A program made the position numbers and the translations under genes. The notes under the pieces were generated by a model that had not been told where the DNA came from, ran no database searches, and worked only from the letters and a program-made list of their open reading frames with translations. Below, piece after piece: positions 46,040 through 54,314 of a stretch of DNA of 64,000 nucleotides; position 1 is the stretch's first letter; the number at the start of each line of letters is the position of its first letter. Source of the DNA: G963691835 sp963691835 (GTDB taxonomy: Bacteria > Pseudomonadota > Alphaproteobacteria > Thalassobaculales > Thalassobaculaceae); contig OY829383.1 in the NCBI GenBank assembly GCA_963691835.1, forward strand, positions 3,906,001 to 3,970,000. Direction: 5' to 3'.

Positions 46040-46159
46040 ATGACCCCGGATACCTCAGATGACAGCCGTCGTTTCGGTATTGTCCCCTCCATCGTTGGCT
46101 TTCTGATCGGCGCGGGCATCATCTGGCTGATGTTTCATCTCGCAACCGGCTTTGCCTGA
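46040..46159 (+). CDS. 39-residue single-helix membrane protein after the TRAP permease
   Basis: A short frame with GGAGATACGAGG just upstream of its ATG, 31 bases after the permease stop. It encodes a polar N-terminus (about 12 residues, MTPDTSDDSRRF) and one hydrophobic helix (IVPSIVGFLIGAGIIWLMF), ending LATGFA. The operon position, ribosome-binding site and clean helix argue for a real small subunit, perhaps a stabiliser of the permease (inference). Chance remains possible. Confidence 0.6.
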   Translation: MTPDTSDDSRRFGIVPSIVGFLIGAGIIWLMFHLATGFA

Positions 46160-46229
46160 TCGGCAGCGCACTCGTAACGCTATCAAAACAGTCACTTTTC
46201 CATAAGGTAGACGGTGATAGGGTTCCGGG

Positions 46230-47099
46230 ATGTTCCGGATACCCAAATCGCTGCGTTTGGCCTTGGTCAGCCTTTGGACTTTAGGCGTTTGCCTTGCGCC
46301 GGTTTCCGCCAGCGACCCTTTGCCGGTGGATCTCCAACTCGTACTCGCCGTCGACGTTTCGCGCTCCATGAGCCGGATCGAGCAGGTGACCCAAAGGGCT
46401 GGCTATGCCCAAGCCTTCCGCGATCCGGAGGTTCTGAAGGTCATTCAATCCGGGCCTTTGGGCAGGATCGGGGTGACTTACATGGAGTGGGCGGGCGTCG
46501 GTCATCAGTCGGTCGTCGTGCCATGGACATCCATTGAAGACCGCGCCAGCGCGGACGCTTTTGCGAGTGCGTTGGAAGATGCCGACTTCGCTTGGAAGCG
46601 CCGGACGTCGATCAGTGCTGCCCTCGTTTACGGGGCTACGCTCTTGCAGCAATCTCCGTTCGAGGGCGGCCGCTGGGTGATCGACATATCAGGAGACGGT
46701 CCGAACAACGACGGGGTTCCTGTCACCACCGCCCGCGATGCGGTCCTTGAGGAAGGTATCGTGATCAACGGGCTGCCGCTGATCCTGAAGTCCGCCAGAA
46801 CCAGTTCGCTCTACGACGTCTCCAAGCTCGACATCTACTACGAGGACTGCGTAATCGGCGGAGCCGGGGCGTTCCTGGTGACATTGCGCGATATCTCCGA
46901 ATTCGCGGCCACCATCAAACGTAAGCTTGTTCGGGAGATCGCCATGCCCGCGACAATCCCCGACAGCGAAGAGCCGCGCATCGAAAAAACCCAAGGTTTC
47001 CTCCAGACGGACTGTCTTATCGGCGAGAAACTCTGGAAAGCGGGCCGACCCGCCGAAGAGCGGCATGCGCAGAGCCGAGAAAGGGGTCTTGGCCGGTAG
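46230..47099 (+). CDS. DUF1194-family secreted protein (von Willebrand A-like)
   Basis: A 289-residue secreted protein. The signal peptide ends at VSASD; the mature part begins LQLVLAVDVSRSMSRIEQ, in which DVSRS matches the MIDAS metal site (DxSxS) of von Willebrand A domains. Further elements are RIGVTYMEWAGVG and VIDISGDGPNNDGVP, characteristic of DUF1194. No function is established for the family; proteins with this fold bind ligands through a divalent metal. Two Cys (YEDCVIGG and QTDCLIGE) may form a disulfide. It lies between the TRAP operon and gamma-glutamyltransferase. Confidence 0.88.
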   Translation: MFRIPKSLRLALVSLWTLGVCLAPVSASDPLPVDLQLVLAVDVSRSMSRIEQVTQRAGYAQAFRDPEVLKVIQSGPLGRIGVTYMEWAGVGHQSVVVPWTSIEDRASADAFASALEDADFAWKRRTSISAALVYGATLLQQSPFEGGRWVIDISGDGPNNDGVPVTTARDAVLEEGIVINGLPLILKSARTSSLYDVSKLDIYYEDCVIGGAGAFLVTLRDISEFAATIKRKLVREIAMPATIPDSEEPRIEKTQGFLQTDCLIGEKLWKAGRPAEERHAQSRERGLGR

Positions 47100-47215
47100 A
47101 GACTGGAGCGAGCGATCTTGGTGTGCCGGATTGCTGGCTCGGCGGTGTGGCGCGGTCGGCTTGGTGAGCTATATCTCCAGAACTTCCAAGGTCGTTTTTT
47201 AAAGGATGCGGACCC

Positions 47216-48961
47216 ATGGGGCGTCTTTTCCAACTTGTTGCGGCAGGTGTAGCCGTACTCTCCCTGAACGCGATCGACGTTTTCGCGCAAACCCGCGCCG
47301 ATCAGCCGGAGGAGGGATTCTATCGGTCCAGCCGACCGGTGGAAGTGGGGGAGAACCACATGGTGGTCACCGCTCACCCGACCGCGACAGCAACAGGGCT
47401 TCTCATACTCCGTAATGGCGGGACCGCCATGGACGCGGCGGTTGCGGTGCAGATGGTCCTTAACCTGGTGGAACCCCAGTCGTCCGGTATTGGCGGTGGG
47501 GCGTTCCTTCTCTACCGGGATGGGAAGACCGGCCGCCTGACAACCTACGACGGCCGCGAGACCGCCCCCGCGGCAGCAGATCCGAGTTATTGGCTGGAGG
47601 GCGGCGGTGAGCCGATGGCGTTCCGACGGGCCGTTCCAGGTGGGCTGTCGGTCGGGGTCCCCGGAACACTCAAGCTGTTGGAGGAGGCGCACAAGAAGCA
47701 TGGCAAGCTGCCCTGGGCGGATGTTCTGACCCCGGCGATCGGCCTCGCCGAGGCGGGTTTCTCGGTTTCGCCACGGCTTGCGGCATCCGTCTCTCGCGCG
47801 ATCGGATGGGGCCGGTTCACGGCGTTTCCCGAGACGCTGGCGTATTTCACCGAGAAGGGGGAGCCGCTTCAGGAAGGATTCCTCCGCAAGAACGAACCTT
47901 TTGCCTGGACACTTCGACTGATCGCGAACGGCGGGTCCGAGGCGTTCTATCAGGGCGGGATCGGCGCGGAAATCGTCTCCCGGGTGCGCAATGCGGAGAT
48001 CAATCCGGGCGTCATGACCGAAGCGGATCTGGCCGCCTATAAGATCGTGGAACGCCCGCCTGTATGCGCGTCTTACCGTCGCTGGGAGGTTTGCGGCATG
48101 GGCCCGCCAAGCTCCGGTGGCTTGACGGTGGGGCAGATCCTTAAGCTGTTGGAGCCTTTCGACCTGGCGTCCATGGGGCCTGGGCCCGAAGCAGCGCATC
48201 TCATCGCTGAGGCGTCCCGCCTCGCGTTTGCCGACCGGGGCCGCTACATGGCGGATTCCGACTTCGTCCAGGTACCCTTGGCGGGCCTGCTGGATACCGA
48301 TTACTTGGCGGAGAGGTCGAAGGCCATAGATCCGGCAAAGTCCATGGGCAAAGCCGAGCCGGGTGTCCCGCCAGGAGCGCCTGTGAATGGCAAGGACGGA
48401 TCCAAGGAAAGCTCCGGGACCAGCCACTTCGTGATCGTGGACGGGCAGGGGGACATGGTCTCCATGACGACGACCATCGAGACGGGTTTTGGCAGCGGTT
48501 TGATGGTGGGTGGGTTCTTGTTGAACAACGAGCTGACGGATTTCTCGTTCCGCCCCGAGATCGACGGCCGTCCTGTCGCCAACCGGGTGGAGGGGGGTAA
48601 GCGCCCGCGCTCGTCCATGGCGCCGACCATCGTGCTGGAGGATGGAGAGCCTGTCCTTCTGATCGGGTCCCCCGGTGGCAGCCGGATCATCGGTTATGTC
48701 GCCCAAGCAATCATCGCCGTTTTGGATTGGGGCATGGACCCTCAGGCGGCTGTGGAGATGGGCCACGTCATCAACCGGAACGGCGGCACGGATCTCGAAG
48801 AGGGAACGCCGGTCGCCGACTGGGCTGTAGCGCTGGAAGCCAAGGGGCATACGGTCAAGGTCCGGAACCTCAACAGCGGTCTGCACGTGATCCAGCTCAA
48901 GGACGGAAAGTTTTACGGAGGAGCCGATCCGAGGCGAGAAGGATTGGCGATGACTGATTGA
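47216..48961 (+). CDS. ggt: Gamma-glutamyltransferase
   Basis: A 581-residue secreted enzyme (signal peptide ending VFAQT) that hydrolyses or transfers the gamma-glutamyl group of glutathione and related amides, expected to self-cleave into two subunits. Family motifs: GGTAMDAAVAVQ, SGIGGGAFLLY, GPPSSGGLTVGQ, and the nucleophile Thr of SGTSHFVIVD that becomes the small-subunit N-terminus, followed by FGSGLMVGGFLLNNELTDF. The oxyanion-side motif is GSPGGSRI. The length is normal. It may feed products to a nearby uptake system, including the TRAP transporter upstream (inference). Confidence 0.95.
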   Translation: MGRLFQLVAAGVAVLSLNAIDVFAQTRADQPEEGFYRSSRPVEVGENHMVVTAHPTATATGLLILRNGGTAMDAAVAVQMVLNLVEPQSSGIGGGAFLLYRDGKTGRLTTYDGRETAPAAADPSYWLEGGGEPMAFRRAVPGGLSVGVPGTLKLLEEAHKKHGKLPWADVLTPAIGLAEAGFSVSPRLAASVSRAIGWGRFTAFPETLAYFTEKGEPLQEGFLRKNEPFAWTLRLIANGGSEAFYQGGIGAEIVSRVRNAEINPGVMTEADLAAYKIVERPPVCASYRRWEVCGMGPPSSGGLTVGQILKLLEPFDLASMGPGPEAAHLIAEASRLAFADRGRYMADSDFVQVPLAGLLDTDYLAERSKAIDPAKSMGKAEPGVPPGAPVNGKDGSKESSGTSHFVIVDGQGDMVSMTTTIETGFGSGLMVGGFLLNNELTDFSFRPEIDGRPVANRVEGGKRPRSSMAPTIVLEDGEPVLLIGSPGGSRIIGYVAQAIIAVLDWGMDPQAAVEMGHVINRNGGTDLEEGTPVADWAVALEAKGHTVKVRNLNSGLHVIQLKDGKFYGGADPRREGLAMTD

Positions 48962-49005
48962 TATTTCAAGACATTATAGAAAAAATCTGAGAGATGACAT
49001 GAAAA

Positions 49006-49024
49006 GGGCGGCCATTGGCCGCCC
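49006..49024. terminator. Bidirectional intrinsic terminator
   Basis: GGGCGGCC at 49006-49013 pairs with GGCCGCCC at 49017-49024 around ATT. It is flanked by AAAA on the left and TGATCGTTTTT on the right, so it fits both the ggt transcript and the convergent BMP-type transcript. Confidence 0.85.
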
Positions 49025-49050
49025 TGATCGTTTTTCCGTCTGAACTGGCT

Positions 49051-50145
49051 TTACTTGGGAAGAGATCCCTCAACCCCTTCCACGTACCAGTCCATGCCCA
49101 GCAGCGCGCCATCGTCGAGCTTCTCACCCGCGGCAACCCGCTCTTTGCCGGACTGATCCTTGATCGGTCCCGTGAAGGCGAAGACCGAACCGTCTTTGAT
49201 CCCGGCGATCGCGTCGTTGGCGAGCTTCTGAACGTCGGCGGGGATTGCCTTGTTCATGGGCGCCATCACGACCATGCCTGGCGCAAGTCCGTCCCAGGTG
49301 TCCTCGGAGGTCCATGTGCCGTCCATCACCGCCTTTGTACGTGCCACGTAATACGGGCCCCAGTCGTCGATGATCGCGGTGAGCTGAGCCTTCGGCGCGA
49401 ACTTCACCATGTCGGATGCCTGGCCAACGGCCCACAGGCCGCGCTCTTCAGCAGCTTGCAACGGCGCCGGGCTGTCGGTGTGCTGAAGGATGATGTCCGC
49501 ACCCTGGTCCATCAGGGCCTTGGCGGCTTCCGCCTCCTTGCCGGGATCGTACCAGCTGTTCACCCAGACGACCTTGACGGTCGCTTCGGGGTTCACGGAA
49601 CGCAGAGCGAGCGTGAAGGCGTTGATGCCGCGCACCACCTCGGGGATCGGGAAGGAGCCGATATAGCCGATGGTGTTCGTCTTGGTCATGTTGCCGGCGA
49701 TCAGGCCAGAAACCCAGCGGCCCTCATAGAATCGACCGCTGTAGGTGGAGACGTTGTCCGCGCGCTTGTAGCCGGTTGCGTGCTCAAACTTCACGTTCGG
49801 GAACTGCTTGGCGACTTTGACCGTCGGGTTCATGTAGCCGAAAGAGGTGGTGAAGATCAGGTCGTGACCGGATTGGGCCAGCCGGCGGATGACCCGCTCC
49901 GCATCCGCGCCCTCGGCGACGTTTTCGACGTAGGTGGTTTCAACCTTGTCGCCAAATGCCTCCTCGATGGCGAGGCGGCCTTCGTTGTGGCGATAGGTCC
50001 AACCGTGATCGCCGATTGGGCCGACATAGACGAAACCAACCTTCGTCTTGTCGGCAGCCTCGACAGCCGGGGCGGCGAGGAGACCCGTTGCGGCCACCGC
50101 CGCGCCGACAAGCGCGAGACGGCGGGTAAGCTTCATTACGGCCAT
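49051..50145 (-). CDS. BMP-family ABC transporter substrate-binding protein
   Basis: A 364-residue binding protein of the PnrA/Bmp (basic membrane protein) family, which binds nucleosides or purines in characterised members. The ATG at 50145 has GGGAG seven bases upstream; a frame to 50259 is rejected. The signal peptide ends near AVEAAD. The mature start KVGFVYVGPIGDHGWTYRHNEG holds the family's ligand-loop GD.GWT, and TSFGYMNPTVKVAKQFPNVKFEH follows. Similar proteins often accompany xanthine dehydrogenase genes in Alphaproteobacteria (from memory); no such enzyme is in this window. Confidence 0.95.
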   Translation of the reverse strand: MAVMKLTRRLALVGAAVAATGLLAAPAVEAADKTKVGFVYVGPIGDHGWTYRHNEGRLAIEEAFGDKVETTYVENVAEGADAERVIRRLAQSGHDLIFTTSFGYMNPTVKVAKQFPNVKFEHATGYKRADNVSTYSGRFYEGRWVSGLIAGNMTKTNTIGYIGSFPIPEVVRGINAFTLALRSVNPEATVKVVWVNSWYDPGKEAEAAKALMDQGADIILQHTDSPAPLQAAEERGLWAVGQASDMVKFAPKAQLTAIIDDWGPYYVARTKAVMDGTWTSEDTWDGLAPGMVVMAPMNKAIPADVQKLANDAIAGIKDGSVFAFTGPIKDQSGKERVAAGEKLDDGALLGMDWYVEGVEGSLPK

Positions 50146-50190
50146 GTTGTGCTCCCTGTACGTGGCTCGAGTGATGTTCGTGGCCCTTTC

Positions 50191-50220
50191 CGGGCGCTTT
50201 TCGGTCGCGTTACGCGCCCG
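50191..50220 (-). promoter_or_regulatory. Intercistronic hairpin before the BMP binding-protein gene
   Basis: CGGGCGC at 50191-50197 pairs with GCGCCCG at 50214-50220 around 16 bases, in the 136-base gap between the second permease and the binding-protein gene. Here the binding protein is the last gene of the operon, so the hairpin lies on its 5' side. Confidence 0.45.
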
Positions 50221-50281
50221 ACGTTTCCTCGTTGAGAGATCAATGCCCCGGAATGGCACCCGAGTTCAATGTTTCCCTGAT

Positions 50282-51211
50282 TCAGTGGCCCGGATCGAAG
50301 ATGCGGCCCAGCGCTCTCGGCGCGTCGAGGCTGTTGCGTCCCGTCCGGCTGGACAGGATCACCAGCACCGCGATCGTGGCGAGATAGGGCAGCATCGACA
50401 GGAATTGGGAGGGGATGCCCACGCCGATACCCTGGGCGTGGAACTGGAGGATCGTGACGGCCCCGAACAGTGCAGCCCCGATGGCCAACCGCCCAGGCAG
50501 CCAGCTTGCGAACACGACGAGGGCGAGGGCGATCCATCCGCGCCCCGCCGTCATGCCCTCCGCCCACATCGGTGTGTGGGCAAGGGACAGATACGCTCCG
50601 CCCAGTCCCGCCATGGCCCCGCCGAATGCAACCGCGGCCAAGCGGATCGTGCGCACCGGGTAGCCCATCGCTCGGGCGGCGTCCGGGTTTTCTCCTACGG
50701 CTCTCAAAACCAACCCGGCATGGCTCCGGTAGAGGAAGAAGTGGATGGCTGGGACCGACAGGAATGCGATGTAGACCAACAAATCATGGCCGAAGAGGAT
50801 GGGGCCAATCACCGGGATGTCCGACAGCCCCGGGAGATCCAGGCGCGGTAGCCTGTCGACCGGCATACCCACGAAACCGGCCCCAAGTGCCGCGCTGAGG
50901 CCGATACCGAACAGGGTGAGGGCGAGGCCACTGGCCACCTGGTTCGCCAGCAGACCAATCGTCAGAACGCCGAACAGGCAGGCGGACGCCGCTCCCGCGA
51001 GGGCAGCGGCTAGGACCCCTGCATGACCGTCTCCCAGGAAGACCGTGGCGCCAAACCCGGCGACGGCCCCCACCAGCATCATTCCCTCGACGCCGAGATT
51101 GAGGACCCCTGACCGCTCGGCCACCAACTCTCCCAAACCAGCCAGCATCAGGGGCACCATCGCGCCGATGACCGTCAAGGCGGTGGGGACGATCCAACCA
51201 AGGTCGCTCAT
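50282..51211 (-). CDS. BMP-type ABC transporter permease 2
   Basis: A 309-residue inner-membrane permease of the ribose/nucleoside (BPD_transp_2) family. Typical sequences are LVAERSGVLNLGVEGMMLVGAVAGF near the N-terminus, then GFVGMPV and SHAGLVLRAVGENPDAARAMGYPV, the cytoplasmic loop that contacts the ATPase. About eight to nine hydrophobic helices are visible. Its ATG at 51211 overlaps the stop of the other permease by four bases. It forms the pore with the 356-residue permease. Confidence 0.94.
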   Translation of the reverse strand: MSDLGWIVPTALTVIGAMVPLMLAGLGELVAERSGVLNLGVEGMMLVGAVAGFGATVFLGDGHAGVLAAALAGAASACLFGVLTIGLLANQVASGLALTLFGIGLSAALGAGFVGMPVDRLPRLDLPGLSDIPVIGPILFGHDLLVYIAFLSVPAIHFFLYRSHAGLVLRAVGENPDAARAMGYPVRTIRLAAVAFGGAMAGLGGAYLSLAHTPMWAEGMTAGRGWIALALVVFASWLPGRLAIGAALFGAVTILQFHAQGIGVGIPSQFLSMLPYLATIAVLVILSSRTGRNSLDAPRALGRIFDPGH

Positions 51212-52278
51212 CGTGCGTCCCCCGTCAGGATACGGATGCGGTGTGTCGCGAAGATCGTGCAGCCCAGAAGCGAGAAGAGCAGGAAGCCCTGGAAGACCTC
51301 GGCAATCGCTTTCGGCAGACCGAGATCGATCTGCACCGCCTCGCCCCCGAGATAGGTCAAAGCGATCAGAAGGCTGGAGAGTAGGACGCCCACCGGATGA
51401 AGGCGTCCCAGGAAAGCGACAATGATCGCCGTGAACCCGTATTTCTGGGCAACGAATGGTGTGAGCTGGCCGATGGTGCCGGATACTTCGAACGCGCCCG
51501 CCAGTCCTGCGAACCCGCCGCCGATCAGCAGTGTCGCGATCACCATGGCCTTCTGGTCGACGCCGGCGAAGGCAGCGGCCTTTGCAGAGGCGCCCGCCAG
51601 GCGTAAGCGGAAGCCGGCCGCGGTCCGGGATAGGATGAACCAGACGATGCCAAGAGCGATGAGAGCAACGACCGTCTCCCAGCCGACGGGGCTGGTATCG
51701 GTGATGTTGGGGATTGTCGCCGCATCATGAAAGATCCGGCTTTCCGGGAAGTTGAAACCGTCCGGATCCTTCAGCGGGCCACGGACCGCCCAGTCCAGGG
51801 TCAGGGATGCGACGTAGACCAGCATCAGGCTCGTCAGGATCTCGTTCGCGCCGAAGCGGGTCTTGAAGACCGCCGGAGGCAGCGCCCAAAGCATGCCGCC
51901 CAAGATGCCAGCGAGGGCCATGGCGGGTACCAGCCAGACATGGTCCTCTTCCCAGAACGCGAGGCCCAGCGCGCCTGCGGCCAGTGCACCGATCAGAAAC
52001 TGGCCTTCCGCCCCAATGTTCCAGACGTTCGCCCGGAACCCGATCATCAGTCCGGTCGCGCACAACATAATCGGCGTCGCCTTGTTTACGAGTTCTCCCA
52101 TGCCCCAGGCATTGGAGATGGGGCCGATGAAAAAGGCGTAGAGCGCTTCAAGCGGGTGAAAACCCAGACTGCTGAAGAGGATTATGCCAAGCACGAGCGA
52201 TAGGATCAGCGCCATGACCGGCGCGCCCCATTGCCACAACGGGGTGGCTTCCGGTCGTTTCTCGATTCGGATCCGCAT
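51208..52278 (-). CDS. BMP-type ABC transporter permease 1
   Basis: A 356-residue permease of the same family, starting at the ATG at 52278, four bases after the ATPase stop region. It has an N-terminal basic segment and about nine helices. Key loops are NVWNIGAEGQFLIGALAAGALGL and GFRLRLAGASAKAAAFAGVD, the cytoplasmic ATPase-contact motif. The longer N-terminus compared with permease 2 fits the pattern of paired permeases in such transporters. Confidence 0.94.
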   Translation of the reverse strand: MRIRIEKRPEATPLWQWGAPVMALILSLVLGIILFSSLGFHPLEALYAFFIGPISNAWGMGELVNKATPIMLCATGLMIGFRANVWNIGAEGQFLIGALAAGALGLAFWEEDHVWLVPAMALAGILGGMLWALPPAVFKTRFGANEILTSLMLVYVASLTLDWAVRGPLKDPDGFNFPESRIFHDAATIPNITDTSPVGWETVVALIALGIVWFILSRTAAGFRLRLAGASAKAAAFAGVDQKAMVIATLLIGGGFAGLAGAFEVSGTIGQLTPFVAQKYGFTAIIVAFLGRLHPVGVLLSSLLIALTYLGGEAVQIDLGLPKAIAEVFQGFLLFSLLGCTIFATHRIRILTGDAR

Positions 52279-52281
52279 CCC

Positions 52282-53844
52282 CTAACCCTCTTCTGCCGAG
52301 GCCGTGAGGGCATCGTGGGCGGCCGCCTCTTGGTGACTGCCGAGCATGAGCTTGCCGAACGTCTCCAGTGCCGTGGTCCGTGGGTCGAGCGCCTCCGACA
52401 GGCGTCCGGCGGACAAGACCGCGACACGGTCGGACAAGCCCATCAGCTCATCCAGGTCCTGGCTCAGAACAAGGACAGCGGCGCCATTGGCCGCACGGGC
52501 ACGGAGAACGTCGTGGATGGCGGCAGCGGCCCCGGCATCGACCCCCTGGGTCGGTTGTTCGACGATCAGAACCATCGGCTCAAGCAACAGCTCCCGCCCG
52601 ATGATAAACTTCTGAAGATTCCCGCCGGACAGGGACCCGGCCGTGTGTTCGATCCCTGGGGTCCGGACGTCGAAACCGGCAACGATCCTGCCTGCAAACC
52701 CGTCCCGTGCCCCACGATCGACAAGTCCGAGCCGGACGAGGTTCGCTCGGACGTCGGCCCCAATCATGGCGTTATCGAAGAGAGCGAAGTCGTGCACGGA
52801 TGCCTCCCCGCGCCGGTCCTCCGGAACGAAACCGAGGCCCATCGCCCGCCGGGCTTCGAGGGGGAGGGCGCCCGCGGGTGCGCCATCGATCCGGATGCCG
52901 TCCTTGGGCTCGGTCGGTGTCGCACCCGACAGCGCGGACGCCAGCTCCGCCTGACCATTGCCCGCGATACCGGCGATGCCGACGATTTCGCCGGCGCGAA
53001 CGTCAAGGCGGATGTCCTCCAGCGGCGTGCCCAGAGGACCGTCGGCCGCCCGGTGTGGAATGGTGACCGACAGCCGAACATCGCCGGGCGCACTGGAACT
53101 GCGGCCGCTATCCGGCATCGGCACATCGCCAAGCATCAATCGCGCGATTTCCTGCTCTTCGGTCACGCGGGGATCGCAGGTGGCGACCACGCGACCCCGG
53201 CGGAGGATGGTGGCCGTCCTGCACACCCGGCGGATCTCCCAGAGCTTGTGGGAGATGTACAGTATGGCGTGACCCTCCTGGGCCAACCGCTCCAGCAGAC
53301 GGAAAAGCCCGTCCACCTCCTGGGGTGTCAGGACCGACGTCGGCTCATCCAGGATCAGCAGATCCGGGTTCTGAAGAATGCAGCGCGCAATCTCGATGCG
53401 TTGGCGTTCGCCTGCCGCCAGGGTCGAAACCTTGCGGTCAGGGTCGATCTCGATGCCGTAGGTCTCCGACACTGCCCTGAGACGGTCTCTGACCGACCCG
53501 ACATCGGTCTCGTGAAGACCGAGGGCGACATTCTCCGCAGCAGTCAGACTTTCGAACAGTGTGAAGTGCTGGAAGACCATGCCGATCTTCTCCCGGCGTG
53601 CGGCCGGCCCGCCATCGAGAGCGGTCGGATCACCCAGCCACGCCAGAGTGCCGGAATCCGGCTCGGTCACGCCGTGGATGATTTGAACAAGGGTGCTTTT
53701 GCCAGCCCCGTTCTCGCCCAAAAGGGCATGGATCTCGCCGCCGAAGATGGAGAGGGAAATGACGTCGTTGGCAAGTGTGCCGGGATACTGCTTGGTAATG
53801 CCCTGCAATGCGAGCAGAGGTGTGGTGTCCGACTGTTCCGCCAT
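52282..53844 (-). CDS. BMP-type ABC transporter ATP-binding protein, two ATPase domains
   Basis: A 520-residue protein with tandem ATPase domains. Domain 1 has Walker A GENGAGKST, signature-like LAAGERQRIEIAR, and Walker B LLILDEPTS. Domain 2 starts near 270 and has GIAGNGQAELASAL in place of Walker A (no GKS/T), an intact LSGGNLQK signature, and LIVEQPTQGVD where Walker B ends in Glu-Gln. As in RbsA-type proteins, one site is thus expected to be catalytically weak. It is the first gene of the operon ATPase-permease-permease-binding protein. Confidence 0.95.
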   Translation of the reverse strand: MAEQSDTTPLLALQGITKQYPGTLANDVISLSIFGGEIHALLGENGAGKSTLVQIIHGVTEPDSGTLAWLGDPTALDGGPAARREKIGMVFQHFTLFESLTAAENVALGLHETDVGSVRDRLRAVSETYGIEIDPDRKVSTLAAGERQRIEIARCILQNPDLLILDEPTSVLTPQEVDGLFRLLERLAQEGHAILYISHKLWEIRRVCRTATILRRGRVVATCDPRVTEEQEIARLMLGDVPMPDSGRSSSAPGDVRLSVTIPHRAADGPLGTPLEDIRLDVRAGEIVGIAGIAGNGQAELASALSGATPTEPKDGIRIDGAPAGALPLEARRAMGLGFVPEDRRGEASVHDFALFDNAMIGADVRANLVRLGLVDRGARDGFAGRIVAGFDVRTPGIEHTAGSLSGGNLQKFIIGRELLLEPMVLIVEQPTQGVDAGAAAAIHDVLRARAANGAAVLVLSQDLDELMGLSDRVAVLSAGRLSEALDPRTTALETFGKLMLGSHQEAAAHDALTASAEEG

Positions 53845-54314
53845 GGTCTCGACTTACCCCCCGAATGTAGGAGCGATGCACGGCCCGAAGCGCCGGGTCA
53901 AGCGCCGCGTCGCCGAATGTCCAACGTCTGACGCTTTGGTGGTCAGTTGCCTCTGCAAGCACAGTGAAGCGGTGATGATGTGAGCAGCCCGGTAAGGCGA
54001 CGGGCTGGCAATATCGGTCGGCCGTTCGGTACAAGCTGGAGCACGGGCCGGGAGCCAAGTGTCTTTGGTCGCGCTAGCTGTCAAAACTACCCTGTGGCCC
54101 TGAAAAACAATTAAAAGACAATTATATAAAATACAGATTGGATCATCTGAATATCTTGCTATGCCTCTGGAAAAGCCCCTGAATTGCACCAGATCAAGCG
54201 CGGAAACTGATTTTGAAGTTACGAATGCCTACGGTTCGTTGCGATGACGGTATGACGTCCCGTCGCTCCAACAGCGACGAAAGACGGCGTGGCGCGGATG
54301 TGAATTGGGAGCCC
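53845..54314. other. Intergenic region with AT-rich tract
   Basis: 470 bases upstream of the BMP-type ATPase gene. An AT-rich tract at about 54105-54145 contains ATTATA at 54121-54126, which reads TATAAT on the minus strand and could be a -10 box, though no good -35 box lies at the right distance. No gene is recognised. Confidence 0.35.
54261..54279 (-). terminator. Hairpin downstream of the AraD1-like gene
   Basis: CGTCGCT at 54261-54267 pairs with AGCGACG at 54273-54279 around a 5-base loop, 36 bases beyond the stop of the FAH-family gene on the minus strand. No T-run follows. Confidence 0.45.

Noticed and set aside
46838..48886. 682-codon minus-strand frame over DUF1194 and ggt
   Set aside because: Antisense shadow; the composition is that of reverse-frame high-GC coding DNA.
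49015..50235. 406-codon plus-strand frame opposite the BMP binding protein
   Set aside because: Shadow of a clear binding-protein gene, and it crosses the terminator at 49006-49024.
52231..53931. 566-codon plus-strand open frame over the BMP-type ATPase gene
   Set aside because: It is the antisense shadow of a high-GC gene with clear ABC motifs on the other strand; its own translation shows no domain and is Arg/Asp/Gly-rich.
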